A stretch of DNA of 64,000 nt. It comes from Hypholoma sublateritium FD-334 SS-4. Taxonomy: Eukaryota; Basidiomycota; Agaricomycetes; Agaricales; Strophariaceae. Location of the stretch: the NCBI GenBank assembly GCA_000827495.1, contig KN817581.1, forward strand, positions 163,148 to 227,147, in the 5' to 3' direction. The first letter of the stretch is position 1, and the number at the start of each line of letters is the position of its first letter. Positions 24,036-34,813 of this stretch are shown one piece after another. A program made the translations under genes and the position numbers. The notes beneath the pieces were generated by a model, which did no database searches, had not been told where the DNA came from, and saw nothing but the letters and a program-made list of their open reading frames with translations.

Positions 24036-24571
24036 ATGCGTCCAGCATCACTCGCCTTCGTTGTTCTGGGGCTCCTCGCAGGAAGTCGTGTTTTCGCAAG
24101 CTCTGTACTGTCTTTTTGACTTGAACCGCACGCGTTTGTGATTTACTGGATCTTCGGCAGTTTCATGACGGGTACGATCTGGAGGCCCGCGACCCAAATA
24201 TGTACGACCTCGACTCTCGCGACTTCCAGGATATATACCTTGACGACCGCGAATTATCTTACGAGGGCGTCATGGACCGAGAGTGCGAAGACTCGGGGCT
24301 CTGGGAACGTGATGGTCTCTTCGACGACGAGCTCTCAGATTTTGTCGCTCGTGAGCTCTACGACAAATACGACCTATACGGTCGTGATTACGATGACCTC
24401 GAGGAACGGAAATTTGAGCCCGAGATCGCAGGGCGAGATGATGGCATTGAACACGAAGTAAGGATACATCTACTGAATACAGCATATAACTTACCAAGAT
24501 TATAGTTGGGGGCTAGGGAACCTCTCCGCTACCGAATCGGAATTGTAATTCCAAATGCCCATAATAACTGA
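24036..24571 (+). CDS. Small acidic secreted protein with D/E-x-x-R-D/E periodicity
   Basis: Three exons: 24036-24104, 24161-24457 and 24506-24571; introns of 56 and 48 nt keep frame and give 143 residues. The first exon is a clean signal peptide (MRPASLAFVVLGLLAG, cleavage after about residue 22). The mature part is strongly acidic and repeats short units around Arg-acidic pairs: DLEARD, DLDSRD, DDREL, MDREC, WERDG, VARELYD, LYGRDYD, AGRDD. Only one Cys is visible. I do not recognise a family, though similar small secreted Arg-Asp-rich proteins are common in wood-decay and mushroom fungi. Its role is unknown. Confidence 0.72.
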
Positions 24572-24802
24572 GTGGTGCCACGTATCACGATGTTGCAGGT
24601 GTAGGACTAGTGTGTATTGTCTCTATAAGGTTGAAGAAGGATTTCAAATTCATTTACAACATGTCCCCAAATTCCCAATAGATAAAATAAGCCCCGGGGT
24701 GTAAATGTGCATAAAACAGTCAAGGTGATGGAAAACATACATAGCAATCAAGAAACTTGACCACTGTTCACATTCGAGAGTGTAGTTGAGAGCAACATGA
24801 AG

Positions 24803-25675
24803 TCATCTAGGAGGGGTAGAGAAAGTGTGCGCCTGTGTCGCCTCGAATACCGACTCAGACTGCGTGGTTTCTGCCGTCAGATTCGATAACGAAGTGTGGG
24901 CTGCTTGTGATGGATTTGATGGACCGGGCTCGGCGCTGTCAATGAGAATGCGCTGCTTCATAAATGCAACGAAGGTTACCACTATGAGATCTATGATGGC
25001 CAGCCCAGCTGGAAATATTTCGAGGAATGCGCGCCGTGAGCGCGAGACGATCCCCACTTTTGCTCGGCCGTAACGCGCAACAGGCATGATCGCATTAGAC
25101 GAGGATAGCAGCTGCGCACAAAGAAAACGAGTACGTTGCGGGTATAAGCATCCCTTCTCGTAGGATGTGCGAGCGACGTACGACGGGCGTGTGCGCGAAC
25201 ATCTTCCACGTAAGTCGCTCCGAGTCAGACGTGGAGAACTCCCAAGAGCTAGCAGCGCCGTTAATCTCACGATACCAGACAAAAGGCGGTCCTACTTCTC
25301 TATGCGTTCTTCCTCTTTCGCATCTATATCTGTATTCTCCTCCGAGTCGATCGTCCTGGATATATCATAGTGAGGAGGTATAACCAAAGCGCGGTTGTCC
25401 TTGGATAGTTGAAGAAGGCACCCTTGCCCTATCCCTTGGTACTCAATGACACCAATCTCCGTCTCCGTATGGCCTGTACTCATGTGGTAGCGTTCCAGAC
25501 GCTTTATCCGTGTTGTTGACGTGGGTGCCTTTGCACGCGGAACTGACGGAGCATAAGGGCTGATATCACCATACGGTGTTGGCGCTGTTTCGATAGAGAA
25601 TAGTGGGTCCCCGTCGGGGGTTATCAGCAACGTCGATATAGGATTGTTGTTGACGAGACATAGCTGCATCGACAT
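24803..25675 (-). CDS. DUF6593-domain protein (minus copy)
   Basis: Start ATG at 25673-25675 (MSMQLCLVNNNPIST). The N-terminal exon carries PDGDPLFSIETAP, the usual DUF6593 opening. A middle exon reads WEFSTSDSERLTWKMFAHTPV; a GTACGT donor there joins it in phase to LLSSSNAIMPVARYGR and RAFLEIFPAG, with LAIIDLIVVTFVAF, the hallmark DUF6593 C-terminus, ending at 24803. Between VIEYQGIG and GEYRYRCERG (about 25330-25440) the frame changes, and I could not find a convincing intron: either a non-obvious splice or a frameshift. Function unknown; the family is beta-rich and restricted largely to Agaricomycetes. Confidence 0.68.
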
Positions 25676-25700
25676 GGTGGGTGCCTTCAACCAAGCAGGT

Positions 25701-25728
25701 ACGAGCCGGCCTCTAGCGGCCGGCTCGT
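25701..25728. repeat. 11-bp perfect inverted repeat
   Basis: Arms ACGAGCCGGCC (25701-25711) and GGCCGGCTCGT (25718-25728) around a 6-nt loop TCTAGC. It lies 26 bp upstream of the start of the minus-strand DUF6593 gene, within the short region shared with its divergent paralogue. It could be an operator-like site or an RNA hairpin in the 5' UTR. Confidence 0.7.
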
Positions 25729-25940
25729 GGCTGTCCTGCCAGGCGTCCGGTTCCGGGTCCTCCGGGGGCCGAGAGCCGGCGCGGCCTGGAGTCCTTGACA
25801 AGCCTCGCCTCTTCCAAGCCCAACCAGACACGACCGAGAATCTAATGAGGCAAAGCGCTGAGATATATCTATTGACTCTTGACGCCGATAAAAAGCCCTC
25901 GTAATGGAGTGTGAGCATTAATCCACACTATCTATCTATC

Positions 25941-26889
25941 ATGCAATTGTACCTAACGACCCACGATCCGTCCAACAGCAGCTACTGCGCGAAGGCGGGC
26001 AAGATCGTGTACAAAGTTGCGTGCCCCACCGTAAAGCGGCCGCAGACAGCGACCATCTGGCGGGCACTTCAATCCCTCGAAATAACATCAGAAGCGACAC
26101 TCTGGGCGGAGAAACACTTCGGTATCGAGGCTGGAAGTGCGAATCAGAGATTCTTCGCTTACCCACCGGACGAAACCATGAATCTAGAGCCACGGGCATC
26201 GACCACCTCGCAGGACGAGCAGCTATCCTCTTGGGAAGGTCCGCCGACTGTAGACGACTACCAAAGGTTGTCTGCAGACACCGAGGCGGATGCCGGCCTG
26301 GCCAAAATCGCCGAGATTGAGCTCCATACCATCTCTTCCACTATCATCCGCCACCTAGGGAACGAATGGAAAACAAGTGATTTTTTCAGGAAGGAAGATT
26401 GGAGTTGGTACGGAAGGTAAGGCCACTGTATGCCTTGCTGCGTCTGTCTAATATATTATATGTGTCTCCAGCGACCGAATTTTCAAAGGCGTTGATGGAA
26501 AAGAGTACAAGTGGAAAATGGGGTCGACCGTCTGCGAGGTAAATAAATCTATGTCTGGCACGAATCAAATTTTCTGAACCTGCTCTTTATAGCTTTTCCT
26601 CATTGACGGCGATCCTAAGGAAGAACATGGGAAGGCTCACGTCCTGCTTCTCGTTGCACGCTTCAATGCACAGTCCAGTCCAATGCAGGCCCCTTCGTCT
26701 CTGGAAATTTTCCCGGCAGGCAGCGACATGGAGGATTGGATCCTCATCACCTTCGTCTACATTGAGCTGCTGCGCAACGGAAGACGCCTTGGGCTTTCAA
26801 AGCCGCAAGCCATCGCGGCAAGAGCGAGCGAAGAGCAGAGTCCTAATAATTCCAGTGACAAGCACCGTCATACTAATACGCCGTGGTAA
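25941..26889 (+). CDS. DUF6593-domain protein (plus copy)
   Basis: Three exons: 25941-26416, 26472-26538 and 26593-26889, with introns of 55 and 54 nt in phase, giving 279 residues. Starts MQLYLTTHDPSNSSY, followed by GKIVYKVACP, IAEIELHTISSTIIR, RKEDWSWYG, DRIFKGVDGKEYKWKMGS and LEIFPAG, then ILITFVYIELLR: the full DUF6593 order. The gene stands head-to-head with the other DUF6593 gene, 265 bp apart, so the two may share a promoter. Exon joins are clean and the frame is intact. Function unknown. Confidence 0.88.
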
Positions 26890-26995
26890 TATTATACACC
26901 TTTTTCTTAATGTACGCTATACTTATTCTCGCAAGGTTACTCCTTACATAGATATACCCTATATCCATAATATAATTATTGGGGCATAGAGTCAT

Positions 26996-28211
26996 CTACT
27001 TGTTTGCTGGCCTCCACATCTCGTAGATAGACCTTGAGTCTAAAGGGATGTCAAGACCAAGCACTGGGAGCCATATATTTCCCTCCTGTTTTTCCAGTGA
27101 GAAAAGCCTCAAATGCGACAAAGGGACATTTTTTAAGGCAAAAATATGCATGTTAGACAAGGATGTTGGGTGTACCTGTATTTTAGAAGGTTAGGTTATC
27201 CTGTATACCAGTCTGGTGAGGTGAATCCAACTTACTGTCTTTGGATACATGCTTGCAAGGTGTCGTAGATGAGAGGCAATGTATAGCGCCAGATTCCTCC
27301 GCGTCATCGCAGCTTTCCCGTCTGAATATGTGATCTTCATTGGCACTGGATTCAGAGTCAAAGGCCACTTCAAGTTGGAAATTTGGTGCATCCATCGCTC
27401 AATTAGCCCAGTATCCTAGAATGCTAAACCACACCTTACTCACTTCAATCTTTAAAAAATGGTCGGCCTCGGTGGTGTCCAGTACAATTTCGGTCCCATC
27501 TTCCACTTGCGTAAAGACTGCAGGACGCGGTTCTGCGTTATTGATTTGGAGAATATCCCTCAAGTATGGCCCAGGAGTGCCGTTCGCGGCACGGAACGCA
27601 ATCATCGGCACCCCCTTTGCGCTGTGCTTGGTCCCGATACGCTGCGGCGGAACGACGGTCACCATCCGCGCGCGGCGCGAGCTCGCTGGGCACAGACTGG
27701 GGTCTGCGTACTGGCCGCCCTGGCTCAGGAATATTTGTAAGTACTCGCTCCCCGAGAAATAGAGGTAAAGCGGTGGTATCGCCGGGATCAACGCGGGGCG
27801 CGCGCAGGCGCGTTGGTAGAGCTCCTGCGCGTTACGCACCCGGACGTTTGGGGCTACGTATTTTGCTAGCTGGAAAGTATACGCGGCGGGCTCCGATCCG
27901 CGATCTATCTCGTTATTATGAGAAAGATTGTCTACGTTGGGGGTCGCGGTGCTTGGCTGTGTGGAAGTCCCACCGGCAGCGGCCGTAGCGCGGGCGGTCG
28001 TATTTTGAGAGACGCTACTACCGTGAGTTTGATGTTGGGCGTGTCGATCGGCTGTTTCGGACACAGATTTATTTATATTCCTTGTAGGAGGCTTTTGAAC
28101 AACACTTGCAGTGGCCGCAGGCTTTTTTGCTGGAGCGGCGTTCGAAAGGGTGCCACTAGGTCTGCTAGGAGTGCCAGTGGCACGCTTCTTGTGTACCACC
28201 CTGCGTTTCAT
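26996..28211 (-). CDS. Unnamed paralogue family, member 1
   Basis: Three exons: 27444-28211, 27236-27397 and 26996-27175; introns of 46 and 60 nt in phase; 369 residues. The N-terminus is basic and Ser/Thr/Pro-rich (MKRRVVHKKRATGTPSRPSG), the middle is a folded region with VPMIAFRAANGTPGPYLRDI, and exon 2 carries MTRRNLALYIASHLRHL. Exon 3 ends LRLFSLEKQEGNIWLPVLGLD. Exon boundaries and the final motif match the genes at 32209-33267 and 42244-43210, so these are paralogues. I do not recognise a named domain; nuclear targeting of the basic N-terminus is only a guess. Confidence 0.8.
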
Positions 28212-29574
28212 GGTGGTAGATGGGAGTAAAAAGAGTTAGTATGACTCTCGCAAGACACACAGATGCATGCTATATACACAATTATAGTGAGGATCCTTAG
28301 TGCAGAAACGGTGGCCTGTAGAACAATGGGTGAAAATACAAGGGTGGTCGCGGTAGTGTGGCAGGCCCACTCAGACGCCAGACTGCGACCGTGGCCTGTA
28401 GTATGTACTCCGAATAGCTCCATTAATTCTTGTACTGAATCATACTCGGCACATTTTGTCTGGAAATTGTGCATTTAGAGAAATTGTGCATTTAGAGTGA
28501 GTTGAATATGTTATTGACCTAATTTATTTAAGGAATTGAACAGTCAAATTCTGTACATAAATCTCATCCTCCTTGCGCTTCGCCTTTCCCAAACTCTCAA
28601 ATGTAGTTCTAATCAAAAAACTATACAAATTGTTTTCATCGTCCGCCGACAAGGTGTAAGGGTGGTCCCTTACAGCAATATATAGCGCTGGGTTTAGAGA
28701 TGGATGGCCACCTCTATACACGCCTTTTGGCTGGGTGGGGGAGAGCACCAGCGCTCTCTCCCTTCTTCCACAGGGTGCAGCCCAAGTGCACTGGCCGGAA
28801 CATTTTGATTACAGTGAGTACATCCACTTTGCAGGTGTACTAGCAGACTCCACTTCTTGTGCAGATGGCATGCAAGTTGGATGTACGTGGAATAGAAAAC
28901 AAATGAACATTAAAGCTCTCCCAAATCTCCCCCATGCTTTTCCCATGCTCATGGCAGTCGTCGAGTCCCTTAATTAACTCTCTCTTATTTTTTTTTGAAA
29001 TATTGAAGTCCATATAGTCACGTGCTCTGATTATCGGCCGAGCCCGGCCCAGAGCCGCGGCGGCTTCAGGCCCTTCAAGCTCAACGCGAACTTCATGTAG
29101 TCGTTCCTTGGTTGCTCCTAGCTCAAGTTTTACTTATCCGATAAGCCGGCCCTCGAACCTGTCTTCGGAGACCTCTCTGCAGCGCCAATCGTGATCCTGG
29201 GATGCCGCGTTCATCCACACAGCATCTTGAACCATAGAAAAGGCCTACTCCGTGATTAATGCATCCAACATTGTAAGAATAGCATTCTCCAACGGCTTCG
29301 ATCTGTCTGATTGTTATGATATTTTGCTAGTACAGGCTGCACGATGATGGTCTGGGGCCAGCCTGCGGTGTTCATCAGCTTCTCTAAACCAACAGCCCCA
29401 TCTTCGTCTCGCCTCGTGTCTGTCTATTCTTCGTCAGTCCGCATTTGACAGCGAATCAGCAACGGACAGCTCTTATTGTGCCCTGATCAACAATGGATAC
29501 AAAAACGCCGGTGTAGGGAAATCAGCTCCCCCCAGGCTTGCTTTCTCTTCGTTGTTTTCTGTGCTGACAGGATA
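28212..29574. other. Long intergenic region, no supported gene
   Basis: Contains a 17-bp tandem direct repeat (28464-28497), a poly-T run near 28988, and a minus frame at 28524-28748 (74 codons) with no recognisable content. The first exon of the next gene could lie at its right end. Confidence 0.45.
28464..28497. repeat. 17-bp perfect tandem duplication
   Basis: AAATTGTGCATTTAGAG occurs twice back to back. It lies in intergenic DNA and could be a small slippage or a target-site-like footprint. Confidence 0.85.
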
Positions 29575-30863
29575 ATGTCCGTTCCCGTAGCATCTGCAAT
29601 GAAACGAGGTACGTTCTATAAGTCAAATCGTTCTCCAAGCCCTCCGATTCACCTTTTCGTTCTGACTCGGCGCTAGAGGCCCAAGGCAATGCTTGCGATC
29701 CAAACGCCAACGGCAATGGTACCCCATGCCTTCCTACTGTCCCTATTACTACCACGGGTCTACCTTCAACGTCTGTCAGTTCATTAGTAGCAACGTCGAG
29801 TCCCGCTGTCGGAAGCCCAGGGGTAGTATCGCCACCGTCATCAGACAATGGCCGCGTCATCACTGGCGTTAGCGTCGGTGTAATCCTCTTCTTCGCTTTG
29901 GTACTTGGTACGTTCTTCTGGCTGCTCAGAAGGCGCCGCGAAGAAAAGAAGAAAGCGGACTCCGAACAAGGCCCCCGAAAATGGGATGCGCTGAGCTCAC
30001 GGGACTCCGAGCGCGATCCTACAAACAGCCCCGGCAGTCCCCCTCATGGACGTACACCCCACACGGAAAAGGCAAGAATTATACAGCCGTCTTCAACCAA
30101 CAGCCGTGCTGTTGGTTCCAGTCCGAGAAAGCCTTCTGCTCTTCCTGCTCTACCACCCACAGTTGCAACAGATGGGGGCCGTGATCTCTTGCGGACACCC
30201 TCATCATTCACATCATCCCATATAAAGGCGCCACCCATGCATGGACACTCACACTCAGTGGGAAAGAGCGTGTCAGCTGCCGAACCCGTCAACTCTCCCT
30301 CAGCGGAATGTACCGACTTATCCAACTCCTCCATGGGATTGCGATTTAGCCCGACGCTATTCGTCCCAGGCCCTATAACGCGCTCAGACTCAATATCGAC
30401 GACAACGCACCGTACCGCTGCAAAGCGCTATTCCGTCAACTCTGCAAGCACGGCGTCGACATCGTCGCACTCGACGTCGTCGCACTCATCGTCGTCCCAC
30501 GCGAGCGTTGCGCCATACCACGGACAGTCCTCCAAAACATTGTTGTTACCGCCCAGCCCAGGTGTGCGCTCCGACCCTCCCGGGCGCAGTTTGTCCCGCA
30601 AACCAAACAGCATTAGACGCAAGCCCGTGCCCACGTACGATGATAGTATCGATGGGCGGAGCGCCCCCTCAACATCGTCTTCGTCGTCGAGGGTACTTCC
30701 GACATCCTCTGCGGGCGGTGCACATCACACCACTGGTGGTCAGGTGCCGCTTGTTCAGAACTTGCGCCATCTGACGCGCAACGGCAGCTTTGAATCTAAC
30801 TCAACTGCGGGACGAAGCGCGCACCGTCTGATGCCAGATCCTTACGCGGGTTTTCAAATCTAA
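29575..30863 (+). CDS. Single-pass membrane protein with Ser-rich cytoplasmic tail
   Basis: The main exon ends at 30863. It encodes a Cys-containing ectodomain (AQGNACDPNANGNGTPC), a Ser/Thr/Pro stalk, one TM segment (VITGVSVGVILFFALVLG), a basic stop-transfer stretch (LLRRRREEKKK) and about 300 residues rich in Ser, Pro and Arg. This is the layout of Mid2/Axl2-like wall-sensor or Agaricomycete single-pass membrane proteins; no catalytic domain is seen. The 5' end is uncertain: an exon from ATG 29575 (MSVPVASAMKR) can splice through a 68-nt intron (donor after 29609, acceptor in GGCGCTAG) in phase, but it gives no clear signal peptide, so an earlier exon may exist. Confidence 0.65.
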
Positions 30864-32208
30864 GCTCAGTGATTTTGTCAGGCTGTTCGGCTTGTACTTG
30901 AAATTTTTGTGGATGATTTATCAGGTACTCGATTGTGTGCTGTATTACTTGATGTTGTATAGCTCTTCTCGATTTGCGATACAAGTTCAACGATGTTCGC
31001 TTTGTGCCTCCGCACTCTTTCAGAATTTCAGATCGAGTGGCCGCAAGGTCACGATGTGCGAACTCAATACAATCAAATCTGCCTCAGGCTCAGCTCCTTT
31101 GCAACTCCTTTACCGAATTTACGAACCACAAACGACTCGGAGGAATCAGTGCGGTGCGAATTGCAATGAAGCACGACTTCCAGTATCTGAGATTTGCGCT
31201 AGAGATCCATTGTAATTCTCAAAAGCTTGAATCCGTAGTCTCCATTCTTTTTCAAAACAATGGCACACAACGGACTAACTTCGAGGTGTACGTACTTATT
31301 CGTTCCAAGGCGCTTTGAAGTGGTGATTCTGAATTAGTGAATATAGCTAATGACAATCGTTTCGCCGGCGTTACTCCCAAACCGGGTACGATTCCGTGAC
31401 CTTCGTGACTTCCGCGTCCTTTGCCTCTGTCAATCGCACGTCGACGACGTATCTCCAAAACTCTCCTAAAATCTTGCTAAAATCTTCAAATCACAACTCG
31501 AATTCACATCTGAAACCACCGAGTGCGCATGCTGTCGTGCACACGAATAAAGGCCTGTAAAGGCTGTGAACTTAGGCCCTTCCACCGGCATACACGGTGG
31601 CCTAAATCATATATCAACCGACGGGCCAAAGACCAAATCCATTGTTCGGCCACATTCCACGCGCTGTCATCGCCCACCAAAGGACCGGTTGGCCTTGAAG
31701 CTCAATGGGAACCTGGAAATGGGCGTGATGGTAAATGTATGACTTTGCTTCATGGAGTTGACGCGTCGTAAGTGGCATCCGTTCTGCAGTCCTTTCGAAT
31801 ATGTATATAACCGACCATTGGCCATCCAGTCTGCATTCATTCTCTTCGTTTCGGTGGTTGCGTAGGAATCTATGGACGCAAGTCGTTCGTGCCCGGTGCA
31901 CGCCTACTTCATACTTCCCGAAAGTCCCACCTTCCTTCTTACCGGATCTGGTAATCCGGAACAGAGGCTGGACCTCGAATATCCAGGCCAATTGGCCGCG
32001 TCTCTATCTTGCGCAGGACCCGCTATTCCTACTGCTGGCCAGAATTCCAAGCCAACGTGGCCTCCCACCCTTTTCCCCGACGCCAATCTACATGTAGAAT
32101 GGCCATGCCACAATAGCCTGAGCGAGGCTTATGACATCTCCTTCCCGCCACCTACAGTAATATCTGGTGCGTGGAACCCTGGTACGTGGAGCCCCCCTTT
32201 CAGGAAAA
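30864..32208. other. Intergenic, possible upstream exon
   Basis: No strong gene. A frame from ATG 31872 (MDASRSCPVHAYFILPESP) runs to about 32164 and could splice in phase to the next gene, but only through a 37-nt intron, so it is left out of that gene. Confidence 0.4.
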
Positions 32209-33267
32209 ATGTCACCTATTGATATGGCTGTAATAGCCTCAGTAGCATCGCCATATGATTGCTACCCGACACCGGCCCCTACACCGATGCCACCGACCGC
32301 CCCATCCGCCCCATACACTCTGCGACGCAGGTCGACTCAGAATACCGGGGCGTTGGCGCCCCTTGTCATCCACCACCAGTCGCCGATTGGCCCAGTCCGC
32401 GTAGAAAGGGCGGAAAAGAGTTTTTCGAGCTCTCGCGTGGTGCCCTACTCGTCGGGCCCTGCACGTCTGTCAGTCGCGGCCCCAGGCTCTCTTGAGCCGC
32501 CGAATCATCGAAGGTCGTCTACCTACGAGAACGCGCCCCACAGTCGTGGACCTGCTGCGCGCACGTCGAGGTCGGTGCACAACAAGGACTGGGGGAAATT
32601 GGCGCCGGGGCAGGTGCACGTCATCATCTCCAACGCAGAGAGGGTGAAGTTCACCTCGCAAGCGACGGTGCGCGATTTCACGGAGCTGGGCATCTCCGCT
32701 CGGACAGTTCAATACGCCCCTCGCTCGGCTGCATACCTATCGAATGATGGGTATAGCATCAGCTTCAGCGAGAATGGAATGCCGGCGCCGCACATCCAGC
32801 AACTCTTCCAGAAGACAGCCAGGCTTGACAGCGGGGAGGATAGGGTGTTTGAGCCTTACGGGTGGAGGGCCACAAAGCTCTGCCTTGATGTAAGCGCCTC
32901 GTGCATAATTCCGGGATATGGTGCTAATATCAGTCTCTTTCAGTGGCCTGGACTTTCCCATCATGTTGAAGGGATTGAGGTGCGCTCGGAGAAGTGGAAG
33001 ATGTCGCGTGACGAACTTGCTGTGCATGTCGCCACGCGTATCTGGGAGACCATCCAGGCTGTCAAAAAAAGTAAAAAAGTATGCCTTTTTTTATCACTGC
33101 GCAGTCCGTGCCTGAGGTTTAAATCCATTCATTATTAGGCGTATTCGCCTTCGCCTGGCATGGAGGCATGGGACTTCCGCACTTTGGACATTCGCAGATT
33201 GCGCCTTGTATCTGTGAACTATTTCAGGACAGTGTGGATTCCCGTGTTAGCTATCGACGTAAAGTAG
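32209..33267 (+). CDS. Unnamed paralogue family, member 2
   Basis: Three exons: 32209-32889, 32944-33078 and 33139-33267; introns of 54 and 60 nt in phase; 314 residues. A Pro/Ser-rich N-terminus precedes GQVHVIISNAERVKFTSQ and FEPYGWRATKLCLD; intron 1 sits just before WPGLSHHVEG, and exon 2 holds MSRDELAVHVATRIWE. Exon 3 ends LRLVSVNYFRTVWIPVLAID, matching the ends of members 1 and 3. Function unknown. An upstream exon from 31872 would add about 98 residues. Confidence 0.8.
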
Positions 33268-34813
33268 TTTCATTCATTCTGGCGCCGGCGCCCATTTCGT
33301 TCATTCATGACTTTTCATTCGGACAACCTTACCTTATTTGTCAGTCAATAATTTGTAGCTTTTAGGTGGCTTTTAGTCGTTTCCTTTGCCTGGTCTTCGT
33401 TCCGAAATCTTCACCACCATCGTCTTTGTCGCCATGTTTTATATCTGTATCTGTATTTGTTTTGGGAATACATCGGTTGTTTTGCGCTTCGCTTTCACCC
33501 AGCTTTCACCTGAGGCAATAAAGTGCTCAGCAAACAAGCTTTTGATACTAATCAGATCGTTCAGGGTCTGTAGTATCATGGCAGTCAAAACACATTTCAT
33601 TGTTTGAGAAGCAAAGTACGAAGGTTTTGCAGGCTGCTGTGACTTTATCGTATCCCAGAAATGTACGGGTTCCTGCATCGAGACCAGGGTGCTCTGTAGC
33701 CCATAGGTACGGCGCAAGTCTTGCAACAATTATGTTCGATTTTTATCCTAAGACAGGTAAACTCGGGTCTATAGAGGTGATATACTATATGAGAATTTAC
33801 AATTTGGAAATTCATCTATGTTGTGTCCACGTCTATCTACCTTGTGGCACACCCACTGGCATGTGTCGTGATTATATGGCGCAGATAGTAACATCCTGCA
33901 GCATCATGGTCTCGGTCCAGAGGTTGCGGTAAGAATCGTGGTACATAATTAAAAGTACAAGTTTTCACGAGGCCCACTATGGTTTATCGCGGGGTGTGTA
34001 TGGTGTGATTACTCGGAGTCGATGCTTTAGCCAAATTCCATCCTGAATCGGGCATCAAGCAGAAGGAACTCGCCGTGCCTTTCATAGGATTTGAATAAGA
34101 AAGCCACTTTTTTATTTGAGAAATTTAATATCGAACATGTCGTTTGTTGGACGTTTGTAATTGTGTAGCGCAAACAAGCGCAAAAAGAAATTTTGGCAGA
34201 CGTAAATTTGGGAAACAAAGAGGTGTGTCTCTCCCAAGGCTCCGAGTCAATCAATGCAAACTCATCCTACGTACACTTGCAGAAACCATACGTTTGAATC
34301 CGATAGATAGTTCACCCATTGCCCGCGTTTCAAGTGGCGCATTTCATCACCCGGTAAAGTGGCATATGTATGGCTTAAGCCATTGCATCAATTGAAGGGT
34401 CCATGCATTGATCGTCGCCACAAATGGCAAGTACTCACGTTGACATTGTCCACTACCATCATGGTCTGCCTCTCCAGAATAGGGCTGCGCCATACCAGGC
34501 AATGTCTTCTGTTTTCAACTGTATTGAAGTCAAAACAGATAGTGACCACTCTATTAATCCCCCGAACGGAATCCCTAGTCTAGGCAAGGCTTGGCTTTCT
34601 GCTACGCATGTGTTCTTGGTGCGCACCCGGTGAACCACCAATGCTGGCGTATGGTTTTATCTGAATACGGGGCAGCGCTGTATCGAATCTCGCCGATTCC
34701 GAATATGAAAGGAACTTATGTATTCATTTAACAGTGAGTTGCTGACCACATTTTAATCATCGCGTATTCATCGTGGTCCCCCTCCCTCGTCCGTAAGCGC
34801 CCGCATTTCGATC
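33268..34813. other. Intergenic, no supported gene
   Basis: About 1.5 kb of AT-rich DNA with only short, unrelated frames. Its right end is the promoter of the GMC oxidoreductase gene. Confidence 0.5.

Noticed and set aside
28524..28748. 74-codon minus-strand frame
   Set aside because: No recognisable family, no splice partners found and no conserved copy in the window.
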